This document shows positions 1 to 10,813 of a stretch of DNA of 64,000 nucleotides, one piece after another. Each line of letters starts with the position of its first letter. Positions within the stretch are counted from its first letter, which is position 1. Position numbers and translations under genes: made by a program. The notes below the pieces were generated by a model. It was not told where the DNA came from and ran no database searches. It saw only the letters and a list, made by a program, of their open reading frames with translations. The DNA comes from Lineus longissimus (lineage: Eukaryota; Nemertea; Pilidiophora; Heteronemertea; Lineidae): assembly GCF_910592395.1 (NCBI RefSeq), contig NC_088320.1, forward strand, positions 3,782,001-3,846,000, written 5' to 3'.

Positions 1-397
1 GCAGGTAGATTATGGAACTGCACAGCTTTTCACTGTATGACGTCATTATCACCAACATGGCTGAGGTCGTTTTGGTTTGCCCTCTGAAACTTTGATTCAA
101 ATGCCCGATGTGTTTCAAGTGATGGCTATATTTCAGCAGAGAAATTTCATCACCTGTGATTATCTCGACGGTGTCTCACAGGAAACTGGATTTCAAAAGA
201 TTCTAAACGCAATCTTTACTGACTCTTTAAGAGGAATAAACAATACAATAACAGATCCCACTGGTCTACTTCTTGAGGAAACCTCTCAACGAAGGAAAGC
301 TGGGTTATTATTGAAATAGGACGGTGCAAATCTATCAGTGTGTCATAGCGAAGCATTAGCATTTTAGACTATAACAATACCATTGCGTTTTTTTCAG

Positions 398-1593
398 GTG
401 AATTCATGCAACTGGGAACAAAGGAAAAGCAAAATGAACGTTTCACACACTACTTAAGAAAAACTTATAAGAAGACAGCCAGTCTGATGGCAAACAGTTG
501 TAAGGCAGTAAGTATACATTGGTTGGTGATTGGTAACTTTTCTCTCAATGCCCTTGAAATTAGGAGCTCTCTGCTGCTCAGGGCAGTGTATAATATGCCC
601 CTGTTATTCGTCTTTTAAACTCATTTTCGTAACTTCCTTCAATTCACAGGTTGCAATCCTAGGAGATGTTCAAGAATCCGAAGTCGAGATGGCCTACCAG
701 ATTGGTCGGAATATCGGAATAGCATTTCAACTTGTGGATGACATGTTAGATTTCACAGCCAATGAGCAAATGATTGGCAAACCGACTGCAGCAGATCTCA
801 AGCTTGGCTTAGCGACAGCACCCGTTCTCTTTGCTTGTGATCAGTATCCAGAACTCCATGAGATGGTGATGAGGCGATTCTCAGAGGAGGGCGATGTGGA
901 TCATGCCAGGGAGTGTGTGGCTTTGGTAAGATTTGTTTACTGAATATCGTGAAGAAGTGGAACCTCACTTAGCCGACACCTCTATCAGCAGGGCACCCTT
1001 TCTATCTGGGACACTGATTTTGGTCCCAAATTGGTCGTGTTCATTCATTTTGCCCTCTGCAATCAGACACCTCTATATAAAGGACAGTTATTCTCTGTCC
1101 CAAGGATGTGGTGTAGTGAGTCCCCATTACCCTCATTTGTGTTCTTTCATTCTGTAATCACGTTATCCTTCAAAAAGTCATCTTTGATAATAAATAATAA
1201 TAAAATACAGTATATTATAGTGCCCTGTCCAAGCTCTAGGCTTGCTCCAGGGCACTGTACAGAGTTTCAAGCATTTTAAAATGTCTATATGAAAATAATA
1301 ATTAAGTCCATTTCAGTTAAAAGTGTCCATACTAAAAGTGTCCGAAAGGGTTAAATGTCAAAAGCTGATTTAAAAAAAGCGTATGCTCTGCGTATGCTCT
1401 GTTCATTCTGTTATCTCCTATCACCTTGAAACGTCTTTACCTTTCCTTCCAGAGTGACGGTGTGGAGCAAACCAAATGCCTAGCTGAATCGCATTGCAGG
1501 GAAGCCGTCAAGTTATTAAGACATTTCAGATCGTCGCCTGAACAAACTGCACTCATTAGGATAACGGACATGGTGCTGAGCAGAAAGAAATAA
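398..1593 (+). CDS. PDSS1: PDSS1, last three coding exons (5' part outside window)
   Basis: This is the C-terminal part of decaprenyl/solanesyl diphosphate synthase subunit 1, the mitochondrial trans-prenyltransferase that builds the ubiquinone side chain from isopentenyl diphosphate, normally with subunit 2. Exons are 398-507, 650-925 and 1453-1593, all with AG/GT borders and matching phases (1-0, 0-0, 0-stop). Visible landmarks are GEFMQLGTKEK and KKTASLMANSCKAV in the first exon. The second has the second aspartate-rich motif in FQLVDDMLDF (DDxxD, Mg-diphosphate binding) followed by GKPTAADLKLGLATAPVLFA. The last exon starts SDGVEQTKCLAESHCREA and ends in VLSRKK and a stop. The first aspartate-rich motif must lie in exons before the window; nothing in bases 1-397 resembles a preceding exon. 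The gene converges on the minus-strand phospholipase-like gene. I saw no clear AATAAA between its stop and about 2,020. Confidence 0.93.
1219..1256. repeat. Short hairpin in the last PDSS1 intron
   Basis: Nine-base perfect inverted arms, AGTGCCCTG at 1219-1227 and CAGGGCACT at 1248-1256, flank a 20-base interior that itself contains AAGC/GCTT. The same intron (926-1452) has similar phrases around 974 and 1066 (GACACCTCTAT then a GGAC or GGGAC run), so it probably holds old repeat debris. No function can be assigned. Confidence 0.5.
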
Positions 1594-2264
1594 CGACAAT
1601 TTTCCTTAGGGTCATTCATATAATCTACTCGTCCTTTTGAAGAGCGTAAATTGACTCCAATTCTTGATAAAATGTCTGTATTTTTTAAAAACTATTCATC
1701 AGATCCAATGTGTTTGATACTCCATTCAAGCTTGGCCGAAGAACATGTGCATTTTAGTATTGCTGTCTGTATGTGGTAAAGTCAGCAACTTTAGCCAAGT
1801 GTTTGTGGAGGGCATTGAGCAATCAGATTGTGAATCTACATTTATCAGAAAGTGTTAGTAGTCATCATGAGTTTTATCCATATGTATCCATGTCTCAATC
1901 AAGACGACACCTTAGTCTGAGGGTGGGTGGGTACTAAAGTCTCAGTTGAAGAATGATTTGTTGAGTTTATAGTAAAAATATAGATTGACATATACCCAAA
2001 GAAAGATATGCTTTTCATAACTTTATTGAATGAGTAGTTCTGTCAAGTTACATATGACATTTGAACTCCGATATTTTGGTTACAATCTTCTGAAGAAGGG
2101 AATGCAATGGATGAAATATTTGGTCCAACACCCTTGACTTTGGGTCCCCAAAGTACTGTGATGTTCTGGCTGGTCATTAGGATTTTGCCTTACAAATTGC
2201 ATGTTGCTATGATAAATTTTCCTCGGAGCTTGGATAAAGTCATTGACATTCATTGGTGTCCCTC
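1594..2264. other. Convergent 3' flank between PDSS1 and the minus-strand gene
   Basis: No coding exon is visible here. The stretch should contain the PDSS1 3' UTR reading rightward and the 3' UTR of the phospholipase-like gene reading leftward. Only the leftward gene shows a canonical AATAAA. Confidence 0.6.
2022..2027 (-). terminator. Polyadenylation signal of SMaseD/PLD-like gene A
   Basis: TTTATT on the plus strand reads AATAAA on the minus strand, about 240 bases past the stop codon of gene A. It is the first canonical signal downstream of that stop. Confidence 0.6.
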
Positions 2265-5200
2265 CTACATGCAAGGGAGATCAAATGCGCTTTTGCAGAT
2301 GGACTTGACTTTCGTGCAGTCTTTGTCCACGTTGCACCAGTTGTTTTCACTATCCTTGTCTTTCCAGCAAGTGTAGGCACTAGTGAATGGCACCCAAGAC
2401 TGAAACAAAAATCATCATTTTCATTAGCCGAGGGAAAATGTTTGATATCTTTATGCCATGAGAGAAAACGTGTTGAAAATCATGGTTACTTATGCCCGCC
2501 CAGATTGAATCCATAAAAATCATTGTACGAACTAGGAAGGTCTGTGGTGTCAACAAGTCCTAAACAAATTAATTTTCACATCACTCGTAAATATCCCCTG
2601 TACTTGTATATTAGCTGTACATGGTCAAATTTAAAAAACTCTTCGTTTTACATTGGTCTAGCTTTTAAGGAGAAAATCACAACCAAAATAAGATAATAAA
2701 TTCCTTTCGTCATGACTTGATCTTCTGAAGACAAAGTCACAACCAAAGGAGTAGGATAAGATTACGAATTCCATTCATCTAACTTGGTCTTCTCAAGACA
2801 AAGTTACAACCAAACAACCCAGATAGATAAAATTATGAATTCCATTCCTCCAACCTGGTCTTCAAAATCATGAATTCGTCCATCTTAATCTTTAAAGACA
2901 GAGAACGACCAAACGACCAGACTTGGTAACAACCAGACGACCACCAGGACAAGATTATAAATTCCAATCATCCAACCTGGTCTTTGAAAGACCACGTCAC
3001 ACCCAGGAACCAAGGCTAAGTGCAGACATGCAGCTACAGTTTCACCTATAAACCTTACTTTTTTATGGCATCCAAATCGATGTGGCCCTACTCCTTTGAC
3101 TCTGGCGAAATGATCATCATTAGCTGTTGCAAGACGGTAGCGGCCTTGGAATTCGTCTTCCTTCATCACAGCAAGGACATCATGGACGTCATTGGTCCCA
3201 ATCACATCCACCCCCATCCTAAAAGGTGAAATCATTTAAATGTGAACCATTTTAAAACACCATGGGCCCTACGTAAAGTAACCCTCGCCAAGACGCAAAC
3301 ATTGACTTTACCAGAGAGATGTCTTGTAATGAGACATTCAAATCTCCCCAATTCAGTGATTAGGAGCGTCATTACCTAATGTGCCTGCACAGCAAGCAAA
3401 GGACAGCTTGAGTTGAGTCTTACCACATGGCATTCCTTATGTTCCTCTGCAGATCCACAGTCCATCTGATCACCTTACTGACGCCCCTACCCTCATCACG
3501 GAGTCTACACCCCTCCTTGACATCAGCTGTCGAAAAGAAGTCCTCCAGGCAGTTTGTCATGCCGTCTCCCATCCAGAGACCTAGTTCAGTGTCTTCCGCC
3601 TTCTGGATGAATTCGCTGTAGAATTTGCCTCCTGAGGTTATTAAGCCTAGAATTTGCGCGTAAGATACAACTTTGTAATGGGAGTGACATTGAGTAGCGT
3701 AGATAGGGAATAGAACAAAGGGCACTGAAGATTCAAAGACCACCTTGGAGGATGAGCATGGCCGAGTCCGGAAGGTGACAGCGAGTTCAACACATCAGAT
3801 CAGCCACCAGGTTCTGGAACTGTCCACTCGGGGACACCGAGAGACTGGCCATATGGCCATACGGTGCATCAATGGAGAAAAAGCTCTGACGATCATGGGG
3901 AACAATAGACGACAACCAGGTTTATCAGAAACATAGGCTTGGTTCTGCAGTATAGCCATTAAAAGCAAATCGAACGATGAGAACAGGAAGAAGTGGCCTA
4001 GAGCAGGGCATCCTAGTCACATCGCCGATAGTATGGCCTCAAACGGACTGTCCCAAAATTAACCAGTCTTCGTGTCACCACCACTTGTTTGTCACATACA
4101 CCAGGATTGTATGTCGGATCACATTCAGATACCTTACGTGTTGTCTTGTATTGCCTGCAGATAAGTTACGGTTATGCAAATGACTGGTAGGCTAGGGATA
4201 GGATGGTGTCATATCACTGTTCCTATCTCATCGCGTTGGTATTACCCCCCCCCCCCCGCCCACCTTCCGGCAGAGAGGTGATGGTGATGTCTTGGTCACG
4301 GCTGTAATATCACAGGATGTTCTGATTGGACTTAATCCTCTATTGGCTCTTACCTATCTTCGGTAGGATGTCCTCCCTCTGTCTGTCTTTAAGCGCTTTC
4401 ACCAGTGAGTCCACAAAGGACCAATAGGTCGGATGAGAGATGTCAAACACGATCTTAGCGTTGTTGGCTGCAAATTGTGAAGAGTCAGATGAAATAGTGT
4501 CGGTGCAACAGTCTACGGCCAGTCCTCGAAACTTCTGACTCTCGGAGAATCCACTACTGCTTTTGTCATTTTGGCGTCATCAGAGGTCCTGATGGAGGTA
4601 GGTATTGCAGTACCATTGTTTAAGCACAGCCTTAAGAACATATATCTCTCGAACAGTCTTGGGAGTTCACCAACACCACTGAAATGTCACAGCCAGCTGC
4701 TATAGTTGTCTCTCTGTGTACTCTGATGAGAGGATGTGACTCGAAAGAATCATGATTGTCTTCAGATCCCGAGCAAGCTGGGTGTCTGTCTTTTGACACA
4801 TACATAGACTTTAGACTCTCTCAGATTGCATCGAAAAAACAAAATGAAGTTTGTTACCTACGGTTACTAAAGAGGTATCTCCGCAGGAGGCTGGCCATAT
4901 CCTTCCCAGCCTCTGCGTGCTGGGATGTAGTGTCCAGGAGAGCATTGATGATGACGATTCCAGTAAAATCTGCCTTGAACTTGGGGTGGCCTGCAATAAA
5001 ATAAAATGCTATTGTGACAAGGTAGAAAGGACGGCTCAAGGAATAAAGAATAGAGCCAGTGATCGACAAGAGACTTGTCTCGCTACTGCCAAGTGCCTCC
5101 AAGGTACAACACCTCTTCTGTGCTAACTGACGACACCAATATTTGCGCACACTTCGCTCCGTACCGAATTTAATTCCACCCTGTCAACTCTTCAAGGTGT

Positions 5201-6707
5201 ACCTTTATGATAACCAATACCTAGCCATGGGGACACAAACTCCACACACAGTCGTAAGAACTAACATATTGCGAAAATCTCTCTCTGATGATGCGTTTCT
5301 TGAAATTGCGCATGACAAATCCGCACCTGGTGTTGTTATTTGTTGAATGTGTTGCAAGTAGGTGATGATATTCTCTCTCTTGCCGCAGAGTCTGAAGCAG
5401 TCGCATGGGGTACCTTTGTAGAATTCAGTTGCATGACCGCTGTTCTGCAACGAGAAGAAAGGAAGAGAAGAAATTACCCTACGACGATCACAATGCCGGT
5501 GTGTCTTTTTCGAGTGTCCGTTTTCCCTGTTTGATTGGGGAAACCGAAAGACAGATTAACAAGTTATTTATTGATTCTCCCCTTTAGAAGTTATTGTCTC
5601 TCAAGCTGTGCATTGTATGCAAACGTTGAAATACTGGGGACAACCAAACATGTTACACCGGACTGCCAAGACTCAGACAAGATGTTTAGTTCATCATACT
5701 CATTGACAAATAGATGTCTCTCTATGTTCTTTCGGCGAGACACGCAGCTGAAGACGGACGCGTTTTTGGGATGTTATTGCCTTTCTATTGGCATATGGCC
5801 AGGATGGGGAGACCCTCGTATTAAAGACTGTTGTACTGAGATATGACTTCGCCCTTGTTCTACAGGATTTTTATCCAACACTGGGCAAACACAGATGAAA
5901 GTAGAGGACACTCGACAGCTTCGCTCACTCCACTGTCAAGCCTGCTTTCCATAAATACCTTGTCAAAGTACAGATCAGCCTCCACAACATTAGCTCCGGC
6001 AGCAATGTAGGCATCTACATCTTCAATACTGTTGGCCATGAAACCAGCGATGTAAAGAGGTCGGATCTGTAAAGAAAACTATAGCATACAGCCTCACGTC
6101 GTGCTGTGACCAATCTGTCTTTTGGGTGTCTCCTTAAAAGCGGGCCCACCAGTGCTTCACAAACCCGAACCCGAAACGGACAAAATGGTCCTCGGACGTC
6201 CTGTGATTGTATCTGCAGAAGACCGCACCAAGGTGCATGAGATAAAATCAGTTGGCGGCTGTGTGTGGTATAAGTCATAGCAACCTTCATCAATCAGCAA
6301 TCGGAGCTATGTCACAGACACCGACTATACATTAAACAAACGTGGACATTGGTTCATTGAAAAATCTTGTCGTCCCAGTCAGAGTGTCCCTGAAGGACGA
6401 GCTAAAATGACTATACCTTGCCTAGATACTGAGTACTTTGTCAGTTTTGTTAGCGGAGTCGATTGCCCTAGAAAAGACGACCGGTGGTGGTGACTGACTA
6501 CTTCTGGTGGTGAAAAGACTGGCAGCTGGTGGTGTAATTTGGCCAGTATCTCGATGTTTTTCACTGAGGAGCAGGTAGAATGTGTGTGATATCTAGATGC
6601 TATTTGACGTAGATGTACGAAGATCTCATACGACAATTCCTTACCTGTATCCCGGAGCATCCCAGAAGGAGGGTCAAAAGCACTGCGGCACACGTTATTC
6701 CTCTCAT
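2265..6707 (-). CDS. Secreted sphingomyelinase D/phospholipase D-like protein A (catalytic residues replaced)
   Basis: Eight coding exons on the minus strand in transcript order: 6645-6707, 5959-6066, 5327-5444, 4862-4990, 4354-4467, 3424-3646, 3059-3218 and 2265-2399. All have GT/AG borders and consistent phases, giving 349 residues. Exon 1 is a signal peptide starting MRGITCAAVLLTLLLG. The rest follows the SMaseD/PLD (GDPD-like) fold: PLYIAGFMANSIEDVD with GANVVEADL in exon 2, EFYKGTPCDCFRLC in exon 3, EAGKDMA in exon 4, LGLWMGDGMTNC and VIRWTV in exon 6, and RYRLATANDD in exon 7. The metal ligands Glu and Asp of EAD are present (about residues 50 and 52). The two catalytic histidines of the family (His12/His47 in spider enzyme numbering) are Phe30 and Lys67, and the third metal Asp is not evident in the TGIVIINALLD segment. 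Exon 8 adds a tail with five cysteines ending LPCM. Family membership is secure; enzymatic activity is doubtful. Family relatives include spider toxins, but non-venom homologues are widespread and nothing here indicates venom use. Confidence 0.88.
2650..3005. repeat. Degenerate ~70-bp tandem repeat in intron 7 of gene A
   Basis: Roughly five diverged copies of a module reading CTTGGTCTTCTGAAGACAAA, then TCACAACCAAA, then GATAAGATTATGAATTCCAT. Clear copies begin near 2714, 2780, 2850 and 2970. The array ends just before exon 7. Confidence 0.7.
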
Positions 6708-7416
6708 CTCGGTCACAGCAGTAGTCCTCCGTCACTGATTGACGCGAAAATGATCCCACCCGTCAAAGACAGGTCGTTCGTCTCCCTGACATCCATTATA
6801 CACTTGTCTTATCTCATCATCCTCTTCAATAGAGATTGGTCATGATCGGCACAATAACATCTCATGTGGTACGGTCCTGTAGTCATCCTACAGGAGGAAT
6901 GATGAGGAGGGGGCGCATTGGCATTCTTGTCCCCCTGGCACCACCCTTCATATCTTCTTTTTCCGATAAAAATCACACCGTCTGTGATATCACATCCATT
7001 AAAATCTTGCGTTATCATGGTTTCCTCTGTGATAAGGAAAACATGGTCACTCTATTCTGTTCCGATTCCCATGAACCTGATGCCGATAAATGATAAGTAT
7101 ATATATATATCACATTTTGTGAGATGTTATCATGGTCATGTTTGAACAAATGAAGTCATGTGCTCGTGTGCATCAGCTGCTATCCACGAGACAAGTTGTG
7201 TCGTCTTCTATAATCATGTCCTTCTCCTTCTACACCTTCTCCGCCTTCTCCCTATGCGACGACTGACAAAATAAAGTAGCTAAGTTATCTTTCACTTCGT
7301 CAAGTATTTTATTGAGAACAAACAAGAGCTATACAATGAGTGACAATCGAAACCTTCGTCGCACAATCCAATCTTTTCAGTCGTCAGGTAGATTTTAATA
7401 ATTGTGATTGGACTTT
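6708..7416. other. Spacer between the tandem SMaseD/PLD-like genes
   Basis: This holds the 3' UTR of gene B and the promoter side of gene A. A TATAAT-like sequence on the minus strand near 6,797 and an (AT)n run near 7,100 are the only landmarks. No coding exon is visible. Confidence 0.6.
7308..7313 (-). terminator. Polyadenylation signal of SMaseD/PLD-like gene B
   Basis: AATAAA on the minus strand, about 105 bases after the stop codon of gene B. This placement fits a short 3' UTR. Confidence 0.65.
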
Positions 7417-10400
7417 CTATAAACACGGGAGACCAAAGGCCTTGCTACACCCAGACTTGTTGTTGGTGCAGTCTTCATTCACCTTACACCAGTGCCCTTC
7501 GATGGTTGTGTCCTTCCAGCAAATGTAGCTATGATGGAAGATGGACTGAAACGAAAACTTTAAAGCTCAATACGATGTTGAATTTGACTCTTCTCCCAAA
7601 GCTGTCGTTAAGCCCTTTCGTCATGCGTAGCTCATCCTATGTTGACCTCCTTTCAGACAACGCTCGCGCCAATATGGTTGCGACGTTCATGGGGGCGACT
7701 GAGACAACCACCTCTGAAATCTCTGGTTGTGACATCGCCAGCCAGGCTGAGTACACAAGTTTGGTATGCATGGCTCTCACGTACGGATCTTCCGCTTAGT
7801 GGACGGGTTTCGCCCATCCCAGTTATTCTGGTCATTCAAAAGAGGACATGAAAGACAGTCAATTACCAGGCGTCACCCGTGCACAGTCTTTGGGTAATTA
7901 GCGTATTACTATGATACAGGCAAAGACTTACTGCTTTCTGACATCCGTATCTGTACGGCCCTTTTCCTTTGATCCTGGCGAAAAGGTCATCATCTGGTGT
8001 GGCTGGCCGGTACCTTCCTTTGAACTCTCCCTCCTTCATCACGTACAGGACGTCATCGACATCGTCCGTGCCAATCACGTCCACACCAAACCTGAAAGAA
8101 GAATGTTAGAGAGCTGGCAGTGGATTCCATGTCGAGGTCTACTGGATGTAAATGTATAAGACGGACAATATCACAACCTTAGGGTACATTTAAGGCGTGA
8201 AGGTTGGCCTGTCCTTCCTGTGCGTTATTTGTCGTCGCACTAGCCGAATAGCTAGCGGCTTGCATGAGTCGCAATGCATCTTTTACAATAGCTAAAACTA
8301 TGCAATGGAGCACGTCTGATAGTGTGAAAGCATGATGGGGGAACATGTTCTTTCAGAACATGGTTGGTATAGCGTGTTGATGATTGTGGGATCGGGACGT
8401 CAAGTCGTATATGTTGTTCGGCACTTCACGAGTTGCAAAGTAGAACATTCTATTAGGATCCATCCCGGCCATACGATTGAAGGGACAGAATCAATACGCA
8501 GGATACGGCGCTAGGTCTTCGTCATCACGGGTACCCTGTAGTCGCTCTGGCTAGTGACATATGCCGCATGCAACAAAGACTGTTTCACACCATAGACGCT
8601 TACCACAAGGCGTTCCTAATATTCTTCTTCAGGCCAACCGTCCACCTGATCACCTTGCTGACTCCCCTCCCCTCGTCTCGGAGCAGACAAGCCTCCTTGA
8701 CATTGACGTTGTCCAAGTGGAAGAAATCCTCGAGGCAGTTAGATATGCCGTCTCCCATCCAAAGGCCGAGGTCCGTCCCCCCAGCTTTCTCGATGAATTC
8801 GCTGTAGGAATTCTCACCAGCGTTGGACACTACGCCTAGAAGAGACGAAGGGAATGGTGCAATGTACTACAAAGCAAAGCAACGAATGTTCAACGATAAT
8901 TTTATGATTTGAAGGCACCTGCTTGTAATAGCGCGGTGAATGACGTGGTCGTACCTCATGGAGAGGTCGGGACTGCGGAGGTTCTAGTACAAGCTTGGTG
9001 TCGCTATGGACGTCAGTCCGTTCGTCCGGCTGTGGTCCGGGGGGGGGGACATTATTTATACAGACACCACAATATTGGGTGCTTAACGTTACTGTCGATA
9101 GAGGTCTCCACATTGTTGTGTAGTTGCGAAATGCGCGGTTAAAGAAAATGTTGTGATATGGGTGTGTGGTTGTGACATACACAGTTTAAGACGATACCAC
9201 AAGCCCGTTATGCGGGGCATGTTGTTGGATTGGCCAGACCAAATTTAAGCCGGGACCAAATAGAGGGATATTCTTATCATTCGGTGAATCTCGTACCTAT
9301 CTTCCGCAGTATGTCTCCACGTTGTCTCGCCCTCAGGTTTTCTACCAGTGAGTCCACGAACGTCCAGTAGTTTGGGTGAGCGACATCAAACACGACCTTG
9401 GCATTGTTTTCTGTGCAAGAAATGAAAATAGTACCTAAAGAAGATATTCGATTAATAACTTCATGCTAGGGACTGCACTATTTCCTCGTGTTTAAATGAA
9501 TGGCACTAAAAGTTCGAGGACAATAGCACAATCATACCGCACTAAATTTTCATCTCTGGGCTTTTTTGAAGGCGACGTGTCCCCCGTCCTCTGAAGGAAA
9601 CGCTGCCTACCATTGCTAAAGAGGTATTTGTCCAGTATGTTTGCCATGTCCTTTCCAGCTTCGCCGTGTTTGTAAGTTGTCTGGAGCTGGGTACTGATTA
9701 TCACGATGCCAGTGAAGCTTGCCTTGAATTTGGGATGCCCTAAAATGGAAATAGATATATTCAGTCATTTCTGATACCACTTGATTCAACGAAAATGGTA
9801 TGACCTTGATGGTGCTTCATGTATATGATTGTGACTTATTGATAGTAGTTTTGACTGTAAAATTACCCGGTGTAGTGATTTCTTTGATATGTTCCAGATA
9901 GTTTATGACACTCTCTCTCTTGTGGCAGAGTCTAAAGCAGTCACAGAGGGTTCCTTTATAGAATTCAGTAGCACGACCGCTGTGCTGGAACGAGAAAGTC
10001 ACGAGCTGATATTAACGTTGGAGACAAGACGTTTAGGTAAAATATCTGCATATAGGTGGCTACCATCTGGGCGCTGGTCTTGCGGAGTCTTTGGAATTCT
10101 AAGCTGTGGCTTTCACTGATTTGTGTGTTGATTTGTTTGATCAAACTTTCATGTTCACATGATCACCCTGCGTAACATCTTAAGCGCCTAACCTTTGCGA
10201 CAGATCACTATACGCGAGCTACCGTACCATTAGTGGAAGCAACGAACTATCATGAGGTACCTATTGATAGCGATAATGTTAATTCTATCTCACATGGCCA
10301 TCTCACATATCAATCATGGCCATTACGTAATCCCATATTTCTAAAGCAAGGGTAGAGAAACGCGGCCTCGGAAACATTTCCTTTTTGTCGAACTATCTAG

Positions 10401-10813
10401 AAGTCACTTACGAGGTCAAAAGTCAGATCAGCCTCCACAACATTGGCTCCGGCAGCAATGTAGGCATCGACATCTTCAATGCTGTTGGCCATGAAACCAG
10501 CGATGTACAGCGGTCGGATCTGATAAAGAAAACTATTTAGAAAGCAGTTACGGAAGTGTCTTCTTGTGAGCAGGCATGGGTTGTGCCTTGAAGACCACTG
10601 CATGACGACGAAAGGAGGACAATCACAGGAGCCACATTTAGAAACTAGAATGGGACTGCATGGCGAACCTGACCAATGCAAGTCTTGGGAATGTCAAGAG
10701 GTTAAAGCCGAAGATGTATCTCAACATATTTTTGAGATACTTTTTCCTACCTCATCTCCATGACAACTTAAAATGGTCACAAGAAGAATTACAGCGTACA
10801 CCACACCTCTCAT
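7417..10813 (-). CDS. Secreted sphingomyelinase D/phospholipase D-like protein B (catalytic residues replaced)
   Basis: Tandem paralogue of gene A with the same eight-exon plan: 10751-10813, 10412-10519, 9867-9984, 9611-9739, 9297-9410, 8604-8835, 7932-8091 and 7417-7545. Exons 1-5 and 7 have the same lengths as in A; exon 6 is three codons longer and exon 8 two codons shorter. The product is 350 residues. The signal peptide starts MRGVVYAVILLVTILS. Exon 2 is nearly the same as in A (PLYIAGFMANSIEDVD, GANVVEADL), including Phe30 where the catalytic His is expected. Exon 3 has EFYKGTLCDCFRLC with Lys67 in place of the second His. Conserved fold landmarks follow: VVFDVAHPNYW in exon 5, LGLWMGDGISNC and VIRWTV in exon 6, and RYRPATPDDD in exon 7. 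The last exon repeats the cysteine pattern (CWKD, WC, DC, C, LPCL). The frames are clean, so this is not an obvious pseudogene. Substrate and activity are unknown. Confidence 0.88.

Noticed and set aside
77-319. 80-codon frame before the first PDSS1 exon
   Set aside because: It does not match the PDSS1 segment expected before GEFMQLG and has no suitable splice junction into it.
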